The notes below the pieces were generated by a model, which ran no database searches, was not told the origin of the DNA, and saw nothing but the letters and a program-made list of their open reading frames with translations. Below are positions 1 to 11,482 of a stretch of DNA of 64,000 nucleotides, piece by piece (the first letter of the stretch is position 1; every line of letters starts with the position of its first letter). Both the position numbers and the translations under genes were made by a program. The stretch lies in NCBI GenBank assembly GCA_029204225.1, contig CM055104.1:47748451-47812450 (forward strand), given 5' to 3'. Source of the stretch: Diphasiastrum complanatum (lineage: Eukaryota > Streptophyta > Lycopodiopsida > Lycopodiales > Lycopodiaceae).

Positions 1-2214
1 ATGGTGAGTGTGCAATCAAAGGGATTGGCACAATTCCTATTTCTCTCTCTACAAATAGGAATGTTCATTTGGAGGATGTCTTGTGTATTCCATCTATTAC
101 CAAGAATTTGCTTAGTGTGAGTCAAATGCTAAGTAAGGGCCTGAAGGTGGAGTTTGATGGAGATGCTTGTTTGATCAAAAGGAAGGATGTCTTGATTGGA
201 AAAGGTAAAAGGCAAGAGGAATTGTTAAAACTTGATGCTTGTGTTATTGCTAACCAAGTTGGATGTGTTGCAAGGGAGCAAATTTCTATTCAAGAGGTTT
301 GGCACAAAAGGATGGGACACCTTAACTTCAAGTCATTGGAGGTAATGGCAAGGAAGAAGGTTGCGATTGGTCTTCCAAGTCTCTTAAGTAATGACAAGCA
401 TGTTTGTGAGTCTTGTGCTTTGTCTAAGTCACATAGACTACCTTATACTAGATCTATTTCTAGATCTACATAGCCTTTTCAACTTGTACATTCGGATATT
501 CATGGATTTACTACAATTAGCAATAGTGGAGCTAAGATGTATGTAACATTCATTGATGATTTTAGTAGTGCAATAGGTGGCCGAGTGCTATTTTGGATGG
601 AAGGACTCCTTTTGAGATGCTATTCAAGAGGAGGCCGAGTGTCAACTTTCTAAGAACCTTTGGATGCACATGCTATGTCAACATTACTCTTGATTATAGG
701 ACCAAGGAGGATCCATCTTTAAGAAGAGGTATTTTTGTTGGATATAGTGAGGTGAGTAAAGCCTACAAGGTTTACATTCCTTCTACTAACAAAGTGATTG
801 TTGGTAGAGATGTCATTTTTGATGAGGGGTACATTCCAAAGATGTCTTCAAGCATGATTGATGGTAGAGTGGATAGATCTAGCATTCTTGATGTTGATGA
901 GAAGGATCCTACTTTGGATGGTGGTGATGATGGACCTTCATCAAGTCAAAAGCCAAGGAGAACATCAAGAGAAAGACAAGTACCTTCAAGGCTCACATAT
1001 GATCAAAAGGGTAAGCAAGTAGTTTTGGAAATTATGTTGCCTTCCTAACCTCTTTGGATGAGCCTACAAGTGTAGATCAAGCAAGGAAAGAAGAGGAGTG
1101 GATCCAAGCAATGGATCTTGAGTATCAAGCTCTTATGAAGAATGGAACATGGAGATTGGTGGAGTTTCCTAAGGACAAGAAAGCTATTGGATGAAAATGG
1201 GTATTCAAGGTGAAGACAAACCAAGATGGATCTATCAACAAGTACAAGGCAAGGTTAGTGGCAAAAGGATATGCTCAATAACAAGGAATTGACTATGATG
1301 AGAGCTTTGCACCCGTGGCAAAGATGGTAAGCATTCGAGTCATCATTTCACTTGCTACACTTTATGGATGGGATCTATGGCAAATGGACATTTCAAATGA
1401 ATTCTTGAATGGTGATCTTGAGGAGGAAGTGTACATGAAGCAACCCGAGAGCTACATTTCATCAACAAAGCCAAATCATGTGTGTCTACTACAGAAGAAT
1501 TTGTATGGCCTTAAGCAAGCACCAAGGAGTTGGTATGCTAAGCTTAACACTTTTTTACTCTCTCAAAGCTTTGTTATGAGTGAGTATGATCATTCACTTT
1601 TTTATAAGTTTGCTGGAAATGATGTTACCATCTTGCTAATCTATGTGGATGATATCATCTTGAGTGGTGGAGACAATCAAGATGGGAGGATATCAAGAAT
1701 GATCTTAAGAAGGAGTTTGAGGTGCATGATCTTGATTCGGAATATGCTGGAGATGTAATGGATAGGAAATCTATTAGTGCTTATTTTATTTTCATAGGTG
1801 ATGGAGCTATATCTTGGATGTCAAAGAAACAAGCCACTATCTCATTGTCATCTAGTGAGGCCGAGTATAAAGCTCTTACACATTGCACAAGGGAGATGGT
1901 ATGGATCAAGAGGATGATCAAGGATCTTCAATTGCTGGATTTTCCAGAGAGCCCAATCATCTTTTGTGACAATCAATCAGCCCAAAGAATGGCATCCAAT
2001 CCTATCTTTCATGCTAGGAGCAAGCATATTGAGATACAATATCATTTTGTGAGGGAGCGAGTCAATGCAAAAGAGGTGGAGCTTCAACATGTGTGTTCAA
2101 GGGAATGTGTAGCTGATATCTTCACCAAAGCATTGGGAAAAGACTTGTTCATGAAGCACAAGACTTCACTTGGAGTATTATCAAAGTCTATGCTAAAACT
2201 AGTTGAAGAGGGAG
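1..2214 (+). pseudogene. Copia-A: decayed Ty1/copia pol, cut by the window start
   Basis: This is the remnant of a copia polyprotein. Readable blocks are the GAG-pre-integrase and integrase zinc finger (69-473: WHKRMGHLNF, then CESCALSKSHR), the first integrase aspartate region (VHSDIHGF, about 490), a post-integrase block from DGRTPFEMLF (about 590) to 1048, reverse transcriptase (1200-1735, QMDIS and YVDDII) and RNase H (1743-2217, DNQSA and FHARSKHIEI). Stops lie at 471-473, 1192-1194 and 1279-1281. Two internal deletions are visible. One at about 570-590 removes most of the integrase catalytic core. One at about 1740 joins VHDLDS of the RT directly to YAGDVMDRKS of RNase H. It cannot encode working enzymes. 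Gag, protease and the 5' LTR lie outside the window. Confidence 0.93.
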
Positions 2215-2616
2215 TGTGAAAGATTCAACTAGTTTCATCACATTTTGCAATATTTCCATATTTGGCATATTGAGGCCAAAACTTGTTTTAGACTTAGAGG
2301 TTGACTTTTCAAAGTTCATTAGTCTAAATTTCATTTGAATAAACACTTTTTGAGAGTGTGGGAAAGTTAGAATGCGAGTTTGAGTAGATTCAATTTGAAT
2401 AGTTGGGTACATTGAATCTAGACCCAAAATTAGTAGGGTTAGCATTTTGGTGGGAAAGCCAAGCGACCAAATAGGGTTTTTTTGAGAATGTACATGTGTG
2501 TCCTGTATTTAACAATGGATGCTTTTTTCATATTGTCTCTATCTTTCTATATGCCCATAATTATTCATAGGGCATTACATTAAAAATGTATATCTCTATT
2601 TAATCTATTATTTACA
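2215..2616 (+). repeat. Copia-A 3' LTR (putative)
   Basis: A purine-rich tract (2203-2214) sits just after the RNase H coding end, and the sequence then begins TGTGAA, the expected LTR start. I place the end at TTTACA (2616), which gives imperfect terminal inverted repeats. There is no second copy in the window to confirm the right boundary. Confidence 0.6.
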
Positions 2617-2624
2617 ACTCAAAG

Positions 2625-2976
2625 TAGTATGGATTATCTCCACCCGACACTAGTGTCAGTTGTGGACTTGATTGGCCTCCTGTTTCTACAGCTGGACTGG
2701 GTGTTGCATGAGATAATAAGTTCACCAACATCTGTTGACGAATCTCATAAATCTCATTCATTGAAAATGCTCGACATTTATACTGCAAATCCAAAAGAAC
2801 CGAGTCAATTGACTTATCAAAAACCAAATTGAAAATAACTTAGTTAGGCCATTCAGTAATCTATTTACCTTTCGTACATCTGGAGCCCTGGATTGCATGA
2901 TGTACCACTCTAAAAAGTCCTGTACATTGCAGATGGAGAACCATCCATAGCTATGTCCATCCTCTTGCTGAGCTGA
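2625..2976 (-). pseudogene. Unrecognised two-exon gene fragment
   Basis: On the minus strand an open block (2976-2869, starting SAQQEDGHSYGWFS) is preceded by an acceptor-like AG and ends at a GT donor. A second block (2782-2625, starting YKCRAFSMNEIYEIRQ) follows a TTTGCAG acceptor. The 86-bp intron (2783-2868) joins the blocks in phase 0, so the splice sites and reading frames agree, which is unlikely by chance. The second exon runs into the end of the Copia-A LTR. It may be a 3' exon of the transposase at 4278-6141 on the same strand, which would place the plus-strand gene at 3006-4201 inside a large intron. It may also be an unrelated gene. I do not recognise the family. Confidence 0.4.
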
Positions 2977-3005
2977 CTTCAATCACAAAATGTATAATAG
3001 GTTAG

Positions 3006-4201
3006 TTGTGCACTCTGAAAAAAACAGATCATATTACCTATATGGCCTTCATGTTTTTCTTAACTGCTCTTATCCCTGATGAGGCAGAATCTTCTGGGTC
3101 GTCCATGATTGGTTTGCCTGCCCCTACCACTTGTGTGGCTTTAGAGGTTTCCATTACTGATGAGATTTTAGGAGATGTAGAGGAGGCTAGGCAAGCAGAA
3201 CAATATGATCCTACCAAGACTCGTTCTCTGTCTATCTCTCTGTTATCTACTGCGAGCGAGATTGACCAGAGCAGAACCCTGATGGACCTCCCTGTGTACC
3301 ATATGGACGATGTTGCATTCTTATCCATTAGCGACATCAGAGACGTAATGGATCTCAGAGAAGATGAGATATTATCTCTTATGTCAAGGATGATTTCTGA
3401 ATTTAAAGATTTTATTGACTTTGATGATGACGACCTCATAGATGGCATTGACTATGAGGACCAGGTAGAATGGGCAAGTGGCACAGATGCCCTTCAAAGG
3501 ATGCTATCTAAGAGCAAGGCATATGAGGCTAATATGCCCAGTGAGAAAGAGTCTAAAAAAAGTATTCGCCACCTCCCACATATACTATTCCATTTGACCA
3601 GCAATCCACCATTATTGCTAGTCACAATTTAGATGCTGCTGCTATGATCCAAGCTGACGAGGAAGATTTGGTAAGTACACCTTCTCACGAAAATCATTTA
3701 TTATTTAACGTGTAATTGATGATTGATCTGCTAGTTTGACTAACACTTGATTATGTGTTGTAGGATATCATTGAAGTTGATGCCTTTGCTAGCAAGCATG
3801 GAGGATTGAGAGAGAGACAAGGCGGGAGACAAAAGGATGCCTCGTTGGCTCATTATTTGAAACATTTTTTAAATAACGAAATTTGTGTTCTTCATGAAAG
3901 GTTTTTTGTGAATGCGAGAACTTTAATCATGGCCATCAAGGCCCTATCTTATTTTGCCCAAGGGCATAAATACCCAAAAAATACATATAGAATCATTTTT
4001 GTCAAAAGAGATGTTGCTCTTAAAGTGTTTAATTACGTGCCAGAAAATGTTCCTATGAGATCCTCTGCTCTGGCAATTCTATCAGGATATATAGATTTGA
4101 GCAAAAGGCGATCCACTCATTTTTTGGATCCGTATGATAGGAAAAAGTTCCTTCATGACCACACAACAAAAATTGTCCTTAGAGACAATGAAAAAAAATG
4201 A
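3006..4201 (+). pseudogene. Unrecognised gene with one intron and a frameshift, convergent with the transposase
   Basis: An acidic reading frame (3006-3632) contains serine-rich and Asp/Glu-rich stretches (DFDDDDLIDGIDYED). The frame breaks at an A-rich run near 3556. The next frame continues with PPPTYTIPFDQQ and ASHNLDAAAM up to a donor at 3671. A 93-bp intron (3671-3763, GTAAGT to GTAG) joins it in phase 0 to an exon (3764-4201) with DIIEVDAFASKHGG, a Lys/Arg-rich patch and a C-terminus ending RDNEKK. The start codon is uncertain. Its stop lies 77 bp from the stop of the minus-strand transposase, so the two genes converge tightly, which suggests a two-gene element. No known domain was recognised, so function is unassigned. 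Confidence 0.45.
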
Positions 4202-4277
4202 TTGTACTCTTTTTCATTTAATGTATGTTTGAGAATTTTTGATCACACGTGTTTGATCTTTATTGAATGGCATCAAT

Positions 4278-6141
4278 CTAATTTTGGCTTATAAATTTAC
4301 ATGCTTTTTTGAATCTTTGATATTCAGTTGATCTTGTTGTGTATCGAACTTGAGCTTGTCTATAAAACCATTGGAATAGCTGAATGATGTAACTATTTTT
4401 TGAGGATGTTCCACCATGTTGCGTATCTCGATGAAATGATGCTCTTGCCTGCCAATGTGATTTCTCCATTCCTTGTGAAGACCATATACTCAAACTGCCA
4501 TACATTTTTGCAAAAAATGATGCGTGATGCCTTAGTATGTGATGCAATATCAAAGATTTATGCATTGGTTAGAATCTATCAAGCAAGTTATACTAAAATT
4601 ATAAAATTGTAAGACACTGTTCAAATGTATCTTACCATGTAGTGGGTGATGTGATCTGAGCCCCAAGCCACCTGAACTGCATCTACAAACTCTATTGTTG
4701 TTTTCTCCAATAGGAGTGCATCTGCATATGAAATTGTGTCTTTTCTAAGCACTTCAATTATATTATCGAGCTTTTTCCAAACTTCAACCTTCTTTACCCT
4801 TGTTGTTCCTTTATCTTCAAAGTCTTCTGTCGCAGAAATAACATCTTTCTAGACCAAATATTGGATCTTAGACGACTCTTTAGAATGGTTTGATAAAAAT
4901 CGACGAGCTTTGACTCCTCCTATGCTAGGTTTACTAGGTACGTTTCCTGTTTTTTTTTTAAAGCTTTTCATGTTTTTGTATTTTAACTTGGCCTTTATGA
5001 AGGCCTGCTTTTGACAACACTTCCTCTAATCGAGCGATTGCTTGTTTTGATGTTGACTCTGGCTTAGTATTCCATGCAAACAAGATATGAAGATATATAT
5101 ATTTCTCTATGATCCTCACCTCTCCATGAAGTGTGCAAATATGCACATTTTGTAAAGGGATTAGTAGTACTGGTTTCCAGTTGGGATCTTCAATATCTCT
5201 TGAAACTCTTGTGTTCCTTGAAATGTCATTTGATGATTTCATACAATATAGACATGGATGTTTCGAATTTGCTCCATGAGATACATTGAACATACATTTC
5301 AATGACTTCAAGTCTCCAATTAAATGCCATTCCACCAAAACTTCACCTCTTTCAGGAACACTAAGTACTTTGCCATTCATATGATCCTTTATGATATTTG
5401 GATAACTTGTTCTGCTAAAAATCCAGGAAAGGACATCGTGATCCTCCTTGATAACCTGTTCAACATATGGAATCACAAGTTTTTTATGTATTCAAAACAA
5501 TTACCAAAAGAAATTGTACATGAATAATAGCCATTTTTTACCTGAAAACATGCTAGCCACCATATGTTGTTTTCTGATTGCACACTGAAGTTGAGATCCC
5601 TTGAGTTTGTTGCATTGCCCAATGCTCCATTCATGAGAATAATACTTACTCTTTCCAACTTTTGTCCTTTTATAACTTTCGATTCATCTAGCTTGACCAC
5701 CAGAATAAGTTTGCTCATACTAACACTTGTAATATTATAGAATTTCACTATAAATCTCAATAAATGATTGAAATCCACAAATAAGTTGTTGGTAGAATTA
5801 TATGACAAATTGCCAGACTTTGAATTGTAAATCTCATTGATGTGAAAAGGGATTCCAATGACATTTTGCATACCCTTATTCAATACATCTCTCTCCAATC
5901 TTATCAGAAAAGGGCGAGGAATGGGAAATTTTCTTACATGCAATTGTCCAAAAGCCTCTTTAATCATTTTAAATATACTGGCATATGCCTCCCTGCTAAT
6001 ACTTGAGAAATCACATGCTCCTTGAATGAACGTTAGGTCGATTACCTTACCGACCTCGTTCATCAAATCCTCAATGACCTTGGACTTGATTCGAGAATAC
6101 CGGTTATTGTCCACACGCCCCCATCCTTGTGTCCTTGCCAC
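4278..6141 (-). pseudogene. RNase H-like DDE transposase, copy 1 (intron-bearing, broken)
   Basis: This is a candidate cut-and-paste transposase of a superfamily I cannot name. Exon 1 (about 6110-5542) carries ISREAYASIFK, NNLFVDF and a KLDESKVIKGQK block. An 86-bp intron (5456-5541) follows NNIWWLACFQ. Exon 2 (from 5455) has VIKEDHDVLSW, GDLKSLKCMFNVSHG and PCLYCM. A further block (about 4850-4636) has KVEVWKKLDNII and WGSDHITHYM and ends at a GT donor. The last block (about 4570-4278) has SQGMEKSHWQAR and HRDTQHGG. The order Asp (KLDES), Asp (GDLK) with a nearby CxxC, then Glu (MEKSH) resembles the catalytic order of RNase H-like transposases; that assignment is inference. The N-terminus upstream of about 6110 is lost and there is a stop near 4846. 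A second copy lies at 58177-59810. Confidence 0.6.
4637..4957 (-). other. Third coding block of transposase copy 1
   Basis: No long uninterrupted ORF exists here, but the minus strand encodes KVEVWKKLDNII, IEFVDAVQ and WGSDHITHYM, aligned without gaps to the matching block of copy 2 (58177-58336: VDVWKKLDSMIA, VKFVDAVS, WGEDHITHYM). Both end with ATG followed by a GT donor. Conservation across two diverged copies shows that this short block is a genuine exon. Confidence 0.6.
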
Positions 6142-6359
6142 ATGCGCCTCCTCCCCACGCTTGCCCTACACCCTCCCAGTGCGCTCTCCCAAACATGCCC
6201 TCTCCTTGCGCCCTCCCTTTACCCTCCCTGCTCCCTTGCTACGCCCTCCCATTTACTTGAATTGTTCTCGAGTAGCAGCCTGAGAACACTAAAGTTTTAA
6301 TATATAGAGGCGAAGTGTGCCCGTTGATGACGGGCGGTCGATGGTGTGTCTGTGGGTGC

Positions 6360-6600
<241 letters not shown>

Positions 6601-7086
6601 CCCTCCCCCCGTTCTTTTCTCCCTCCTATTTGCTGGTCCTATCTCCTTCTTCTCTCGAGACTCTACAACGTTTGCAGATTCTCTACTTCTCAACGGCCAG
6701 TGCTAGCACTGTCATTACTTCTCAGTTCACAACACTAGTTCTCTGTCTGGATCTACACACTGATAGGTCGATTCCTATCTAACGGAGTTCAGCTTATCAA
6801 TGGGTCTATATTCTCTTCAATTGTTACTGTTCAGTTAGCTGAGGCTCAGATATTCTAAGAGTCTTCAACCAACTACTGTTCGATACAGAATCAGATTTCA
6901 CTAACAAATTTGCTATGGATTCTAGTCTGCTCTCTGCAGAACAATGGTAGTATAGTGATGTTGTACCCGCCTGTCAGAGGCACAACTATGGCCTGATTTC
7001 AATCCTTGATTGACAATGGATGCTCAACTTGGATTTAGGACCCGTCAGGAACTCAATTTTCTACAAACATTGCATACATTCGAAAT
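6601..7086. other. No gene recognised; possible LINE 5' region
   Basis: A pyrimidine-rich stretch (6600-6660) followed by unremarkable sequence, with no convincing coding frame. Its position directly upstream of the LINE coding remnants makes a 5' untranslated region possible. Confidence 0.3.
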
Positions 7087-8235
7087 ATGGATCAAAGTGC
7101 AAATCAACACAAAAAGAGACCTGCTTCACCATCCCTTCCATCCACACCTCCCTCTAATTGTCCTCACCATGAATCACCACTTAATGTTTCATCTCTTCCT
7201 TCGCCTGCACCATATCATCTCCTACATATTCGTTCTTCTGTTTCTTCTTCTCATTCATTATCCTCGCAGATTCATGTACCTCCACCCTCTCGTGCACCTT
7301 GTCCAGGTTGTGGATGTTTATGTATGCAAGGTGTGGGCCTTTTTTTTATGCACGTACTCCCTTCCAACAATGAGCTTCTGTTTTAGAATCTCCCCAAATC
7401 TCACATCACGCTCCACTTTCTCCTTCTGACTCAAGAAGTTGGGCTTGGGCTTGGGCTCACAGTCTTGATATTCTGGGCTCCTTTTATTTTGGTTTCCCTT
7501 GTCTCCTCCTTTATGCCCGCATACCTATGGCCCTTCACCTTGAAGTTCAAAGATCTCTTCCACTACCTTTAACCCGTATAGCTACCAACCTTTTCGATAT
7601 CACTAATTGGCATAATTTTTTGCTCTTTCCCCTCTGGTGTTTGCCTCTTCCTTCTAGAGGTGGTGAAGTAGGTCATCGAAAAACTCGTGAAAGAATTCGG
7701 TGTTTCATGTCAGGTGATTGGCAAAATTTACAGCATGAACTTTTTCTTCGATGCAATGCATCTGCGGCAAAATGAGAGTTTATTTCAATCTCAGACTCGG
7801 GATCCATTCATATTCATAGTCATCTACATCGCTGTGTTTTGCTTGGACAAGTTGGTGAATTTTCTCGGGCTGCACATGCCCTTGCTCCTTCAATTTACCT
7901 TCTTCTACTACTATTCAGGGAAACAGCTTCATCCCCATGCCATTGTAGTGGGTGAATGTTTATACATGTTGGTGGTACAAGCACCTTATTTGTTTCTAGT
8001 TTCGAGAAGCATTTCATGCTCATCTTTTTTCGTTTCAATTTGGGTGTGCTACTCCTAGTGGTTGTGAGACGGTCGTTCATGCTTTACGTGCTATTTGGGA
8101 TCTTCATCCTGATTGGATACTTTTACAAGTTGATGTTGCTTATGCTTTCAACTCTGTTTCTCGGGCGACATCTTTCAAGAACTTTGTGGTGCTCATGAGA
8201 CACTTGTCATGCTCATTCCTTTTGTTCGGTGCTTC
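7087..8235 (+). pseudogene. R2-like LINE, 5' half: zinc finger and start of reverse transcriptase
   Basis: Broken coding sequence of a non-LTR retrotransposon. A Ser/Pro-rich N-terminal part leads to a Cys pair motif (CPGCGCLC, near 7300) that looks like a decayed zinc finger. A conserved basic block RGGEVGHRKTRERI with SGDWQNL lies near 7660-7740. In another frame is the front of the reverse transcriptase (GCATPSGCETVVHALRA, then LLQVDVAYAFNSVSR), whose first catalytic Asp codon is at about 8132-8134. The coding sequence reaches PFVRCF and is then cut at 8236 by the Copia-B LTR. The second half resumes at 12159. The blocks match, from memory, a LINE-like family known from seedless plants and oomycetes; the exact clade is uncertain. 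Confidence 0.65.
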
Positions 8236-8933
8236 TGTGAATTGCTAAAAATTGGCAAATCTAGCTTGATCAAAAGCCATGTAGTATAATGTAAATTTTG
8301 TACATAAGTGGATTCCACACATGTGAGGCCAAGATGTCACATGGCAATCCACTCCTAATGTAGGTTAGGTCTAGCCCATAGGATTGGTCATGTCATTTTG
8401 GTAGTGATTCCTAGTTTATAGGACCTAAATCCTAGCTTTAATGTGAAAATTGACCAACTAGCTATCTACCAAGCATGACTCTAGGAAATAGACTAGGGTT
8501 TCATTTTAGGATAAAATGGCTGAGTTAACTTCCTTATTACATGCTGAAAATCCACCTAACTTCACAAAGGAAGTCGAATTTGCTACGTATTCCAAGCTCC
8601 CATAGTGAGAAGATAGAATATTTTTGGATCTCATTGGCAATCTCAAGCTACTCCACTATGTACATTGAGTTTTTGTAATCCAAATGAAACCAAATTGATT
8701 TCTACTTCAAACTCTGTCTATAGGCCATACAACAGGCTGTGTCTTGCATGTGTGGGCTCAGATCTCAATGTTGATCAATGCTTTTGATTGTTAATGCTTG
8801 TTGTTTGTCAAATTACCAATTTAGATCAACTTTTTTGTGTCTAGTTTTTTGATAGATTGTTAAGCAAGCATCCAATCACTCTTGTGGATATTTTGCAGAT
8901 CCATTTATGGTCCTAAAGTACAGTACTTTCACA
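8236..8933 (+). repeat. Copia-B 5' LTR
   Basis: Starts TGTGAA and ends TTCACA directly against the primer-binding site. Its first 300 or so bases recur at 11483 with roughly 90% identity by eye (for example ATTGGCAAATCTAGCTTGAT and GTACATAAGTGGATTCCACA). Confidence 0.9.
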
Positions 8934-8948
8934 TGGTATCAGCACCAA
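8934..8948 (+). promoter_or_regulatory. Copia-B primer-binding site
   Basis: TGGTATCAGCACCAA directly follows the LTR. It resembles the initiator tRNA-Met primer site (TGGTATCAGAGC) used by plant copia elements, with mutations after the tenth base. Confidence 0.85.
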
Positions 8949-9368
8949 GTACAAGATCATAAGCCATTGATCTAATGCAGATTCATTTTTAGCAAGTTTT
9001 GGTGCTAAAAAGTAGTATTGAGAGGACAAGCTAGAATCTTGATTTTGGTGAGGAGATTTGATCCAAAACTTGGTAGGGGTCCAAATCCATACTGTCCACA
9101 TGTGTGGGCACCTGTAAATCTGCATTTAATGCATGGTATTTATTTTATCCAAAGAAATTCAATTTGTGAGGTTTTGATGTAATTTTTGGGAGAAATCTTA
9201 GGATAAGCTACCAAGATTGAGTGCCATTGATTAGATTTGACATAGGGTCATGAGATCTAATTAATATAGGCTGAAATCAGGTCCTCTAAACTTGTTTTAC
9301 AGGTCTTGAAAGTACATCAAAAAGTGTGAGGGAAATTTAGTCATGTTATTGTCCAAAAATAGCCAAAA

Positions 9369-9714
9369 TTGGCAAGATTTGATTGTAAATAGATTTCACA
9401 TCATCTTATCTTCATTCCAACTTTGTGAGGGAGTGCTAGAACTGAGATTATAAGTCCATTTGTTGGATTAAAAATCTAATTTGAGTGAAACACTACAAGA
9501 AGAGACCTTAGTGAGTTTCTAGAGACAATCAAATCCATTTCTTGGCAAGATTTGTTTGAAAGTAGTTTTCACTTCATCTTATCTTCATTCCAACTTTGTG
9601 AGGGAGTGATGGAACTGTGATTATAAGTCCATTTGTTGGATTAGAAATCAAATTTGAGTGAAACACTGCAAGTGTGAGACCTTTGTGAGTTTTAAGTCAT
9701 TCAAATCTATTTCT
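9369..9714 (+). repeat. Tandem duplication in the Copia-B leader
   Basis: Two head-to-tail copies with a 173-bp period: 9369-9541 and 9542-9714. Both contain TTGGCAAGATTT, TCATCTTATCTTCATTCCAA and TAAGTCCATTTGTTGGATTA. The gag ATG lies 24 bp after the second copy. Confidence 0.85.
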
Positions 9715-9737
9715 TGTTTGTAGAAGTCACTAGTAAG

Positions 9738-10650
9738 ATGGGATCTGCTGAAGCATACCTTCTAGAAGCTAGTGAGAGATTGAATTCTACAAACTATGCT
9801 ATTTGGAAGGTTAGGATGGAGTCACTCTTGGTGCTCCAAGACCTTTATGAGTTTTTGATTGAAGATGAAGATGAACCTCTAGGTGCACAGGAGTTAGCTA
9901 GATACAAGAAGAGATCTAGGCTTGCACTTCATTCTGTGAAGATGAATGTGAGCAATGATTTGTTGAGAAAAGTATTAGCATGTACTAGTGCTAAAGAGGC
10001 TTGGGAGTCTTTAAAATCAATCTATGAATCTAGTAACACTTCAAGAGTACTCATGCTTAGAAATCAGATTTTGCAAAGCATGAGGAGAAGTGAGGAGAGT
10101 GCACAGGATTATGTACTTAGAATCAAGTCTCTAAATAGGGAGTTGGCTTCCATTGGATAGAAGATTCATGATGGAGAGTTTGTACAAATTGTTCTTGGTC
10201 TAGGAGATGACTTTGCAGATTTGGTCCAAAGTTTTGTCATCCAAGACACTTTGCCAACTATAGAAAAACTTCACAGTGTATTAGTGGCTAAAGAGTGTAG
10301 GATGCTCCATGCAAAATCTAGGATGAGTTCCTTGTCTTTGCAGGATGGTGATGAGAAACCAATTTCTCATTCAAGGGCAAAAAGAAGACCAATGGAAAGA
10401 AGAAGCATTCAAAGGAGGCCAAAGAAGAGGATGATGCATCAAGCTCAAAGGGCAAGTCAAAGCAGAAATGCTTCTTTTGTGGAAAGAAGGGGCATTATGC
10501 ATCTGAATGCTACAAGAGGCTAAGAGCACAAGTGGAGGAGGACAAACAAGGAAACCTTGCAAAGGAGGAGGAGGAGGATGAAGTAGATGTATTCTTGATG
10601 GCATCTACATACTCACCAACAAGAAGTAGCAATTCAAGAGACAATTGGCC
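9738..10650 (+). pseudogene. Copia-B gag with zinc knuckle and trace of protease
   Basis: Gag forms the virus-like particle and binds the element RNA. I start it at the ATG at 9738 (MGSAEAYLLEASERLN), since the copia N-terminal block NSTNYAIWKVRMES follows at once. A TAG at 10158-10160 interrupts after NRELASIG, and the frame then continues (FVIQDTLPTIEKLHSVLVA). After a frameshift near 10370-10450 the zinc knuckle CFFCGKKGHYASEC is readable near 10470-10510. Downstream DNWPIDSEAK corresponds to the protease start WWIDSGAS, with the catalytic DSG changed to DSE. It is broken, and the pol region that should follow is missing. Confidence 0.85.
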
Positions 10651-11482
10651 GATTGATAGTGAAGCTAAGTGACTTGTTGATTATCTTAAGATCTATGATG
10701 TTTAGTACTTTGTATGACAAGACAATGAAAATTGATGCTTTCAAATCTTCATTTGTTGTTGATAAAGCAATTTCGTTGGATAACTATTTTTGTAATAGCT
10801 TAAATAGTGTCATAAAAGATGAAGCATCATTTGTATTGAAAATCTTTGGGTCCACATCTTTGAGCATCAGCTTTTCAATGTAAGGACCAAAGATTATCCT
10901 ATTTCAATGATAGGAATAATGGCAGTGTTTTGCTCTTCAAGTAGAGATTGTAGAATCTACTTGTTTTCCATTAAAGAAGCTTTCAATGGTGAAAATGTGA
11001 TCTTTCAAGGGTGGAAGATTTGTAAACTTGAAGAAGCACCTTCAACACCTTATTCGATTCATTGATGGTTTGGAGTCAAGTGGAGGAACAAGCTCAAGAC
11101 CCGAGGACTCCAAGAAGAACCATGAGTATCAAGATGGAGCCATCAAGGCTCAATCATGTGGATCACGCAAGGAAAGTTGTTTTTGGCAACATTATGTATG
11201 CACTTAATAGTTTAATTGATGTATCTTCAAGTGCACAAAATGCCTTGGAATCCATGGTTTGGCCTGATGTATAGTTTTTGAAGTGTGCTACATGTATATA
11301 GACACATTTATGGAACATCTTGTAAGGGATCCTTTAAGAGGTGGTGAAAGATCCTTCATGGACATCATTCTCTATTGGAGTCCCAAAAGTTCCTTGTTTG
11401 TAGCTGGATATTTTAGACACTTGTAAAAGCTTTCATTCATCTATCAAGAGAGTTGTAAATAGATCAAGTTAAATTTGAGGAG
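10651..11482 (+). pseudogene. Copia-B pol debris
   Basis: About 10650-11040 shows no copia homology I can recognise. From about 11090 a short frame (DPRTPR, KMEPSRLNHVD, ALNSLIDVSSS) matches the linker between integrase and RT of the other copia elements here (PRRSSR, EPSRLTYVDKGK, EEPSSFEEA). No integrase core, RT or RNase H remains. A purine tract (TTTGAGGAG) precedes the 3' LTR. Confidence 0.6.

Noticed and set aside
3038..3448. 136-residue minus-strand ORF
   Set aside because: It is the antisense of the acidic plus-strand exon; the plus strand has the splice sites and continuation.
9714..9737. Gag start upstream at 9714
   Set aside because: That codon is TTG; the ATG at 9738 begins the conserved copia Gag N-terminus.
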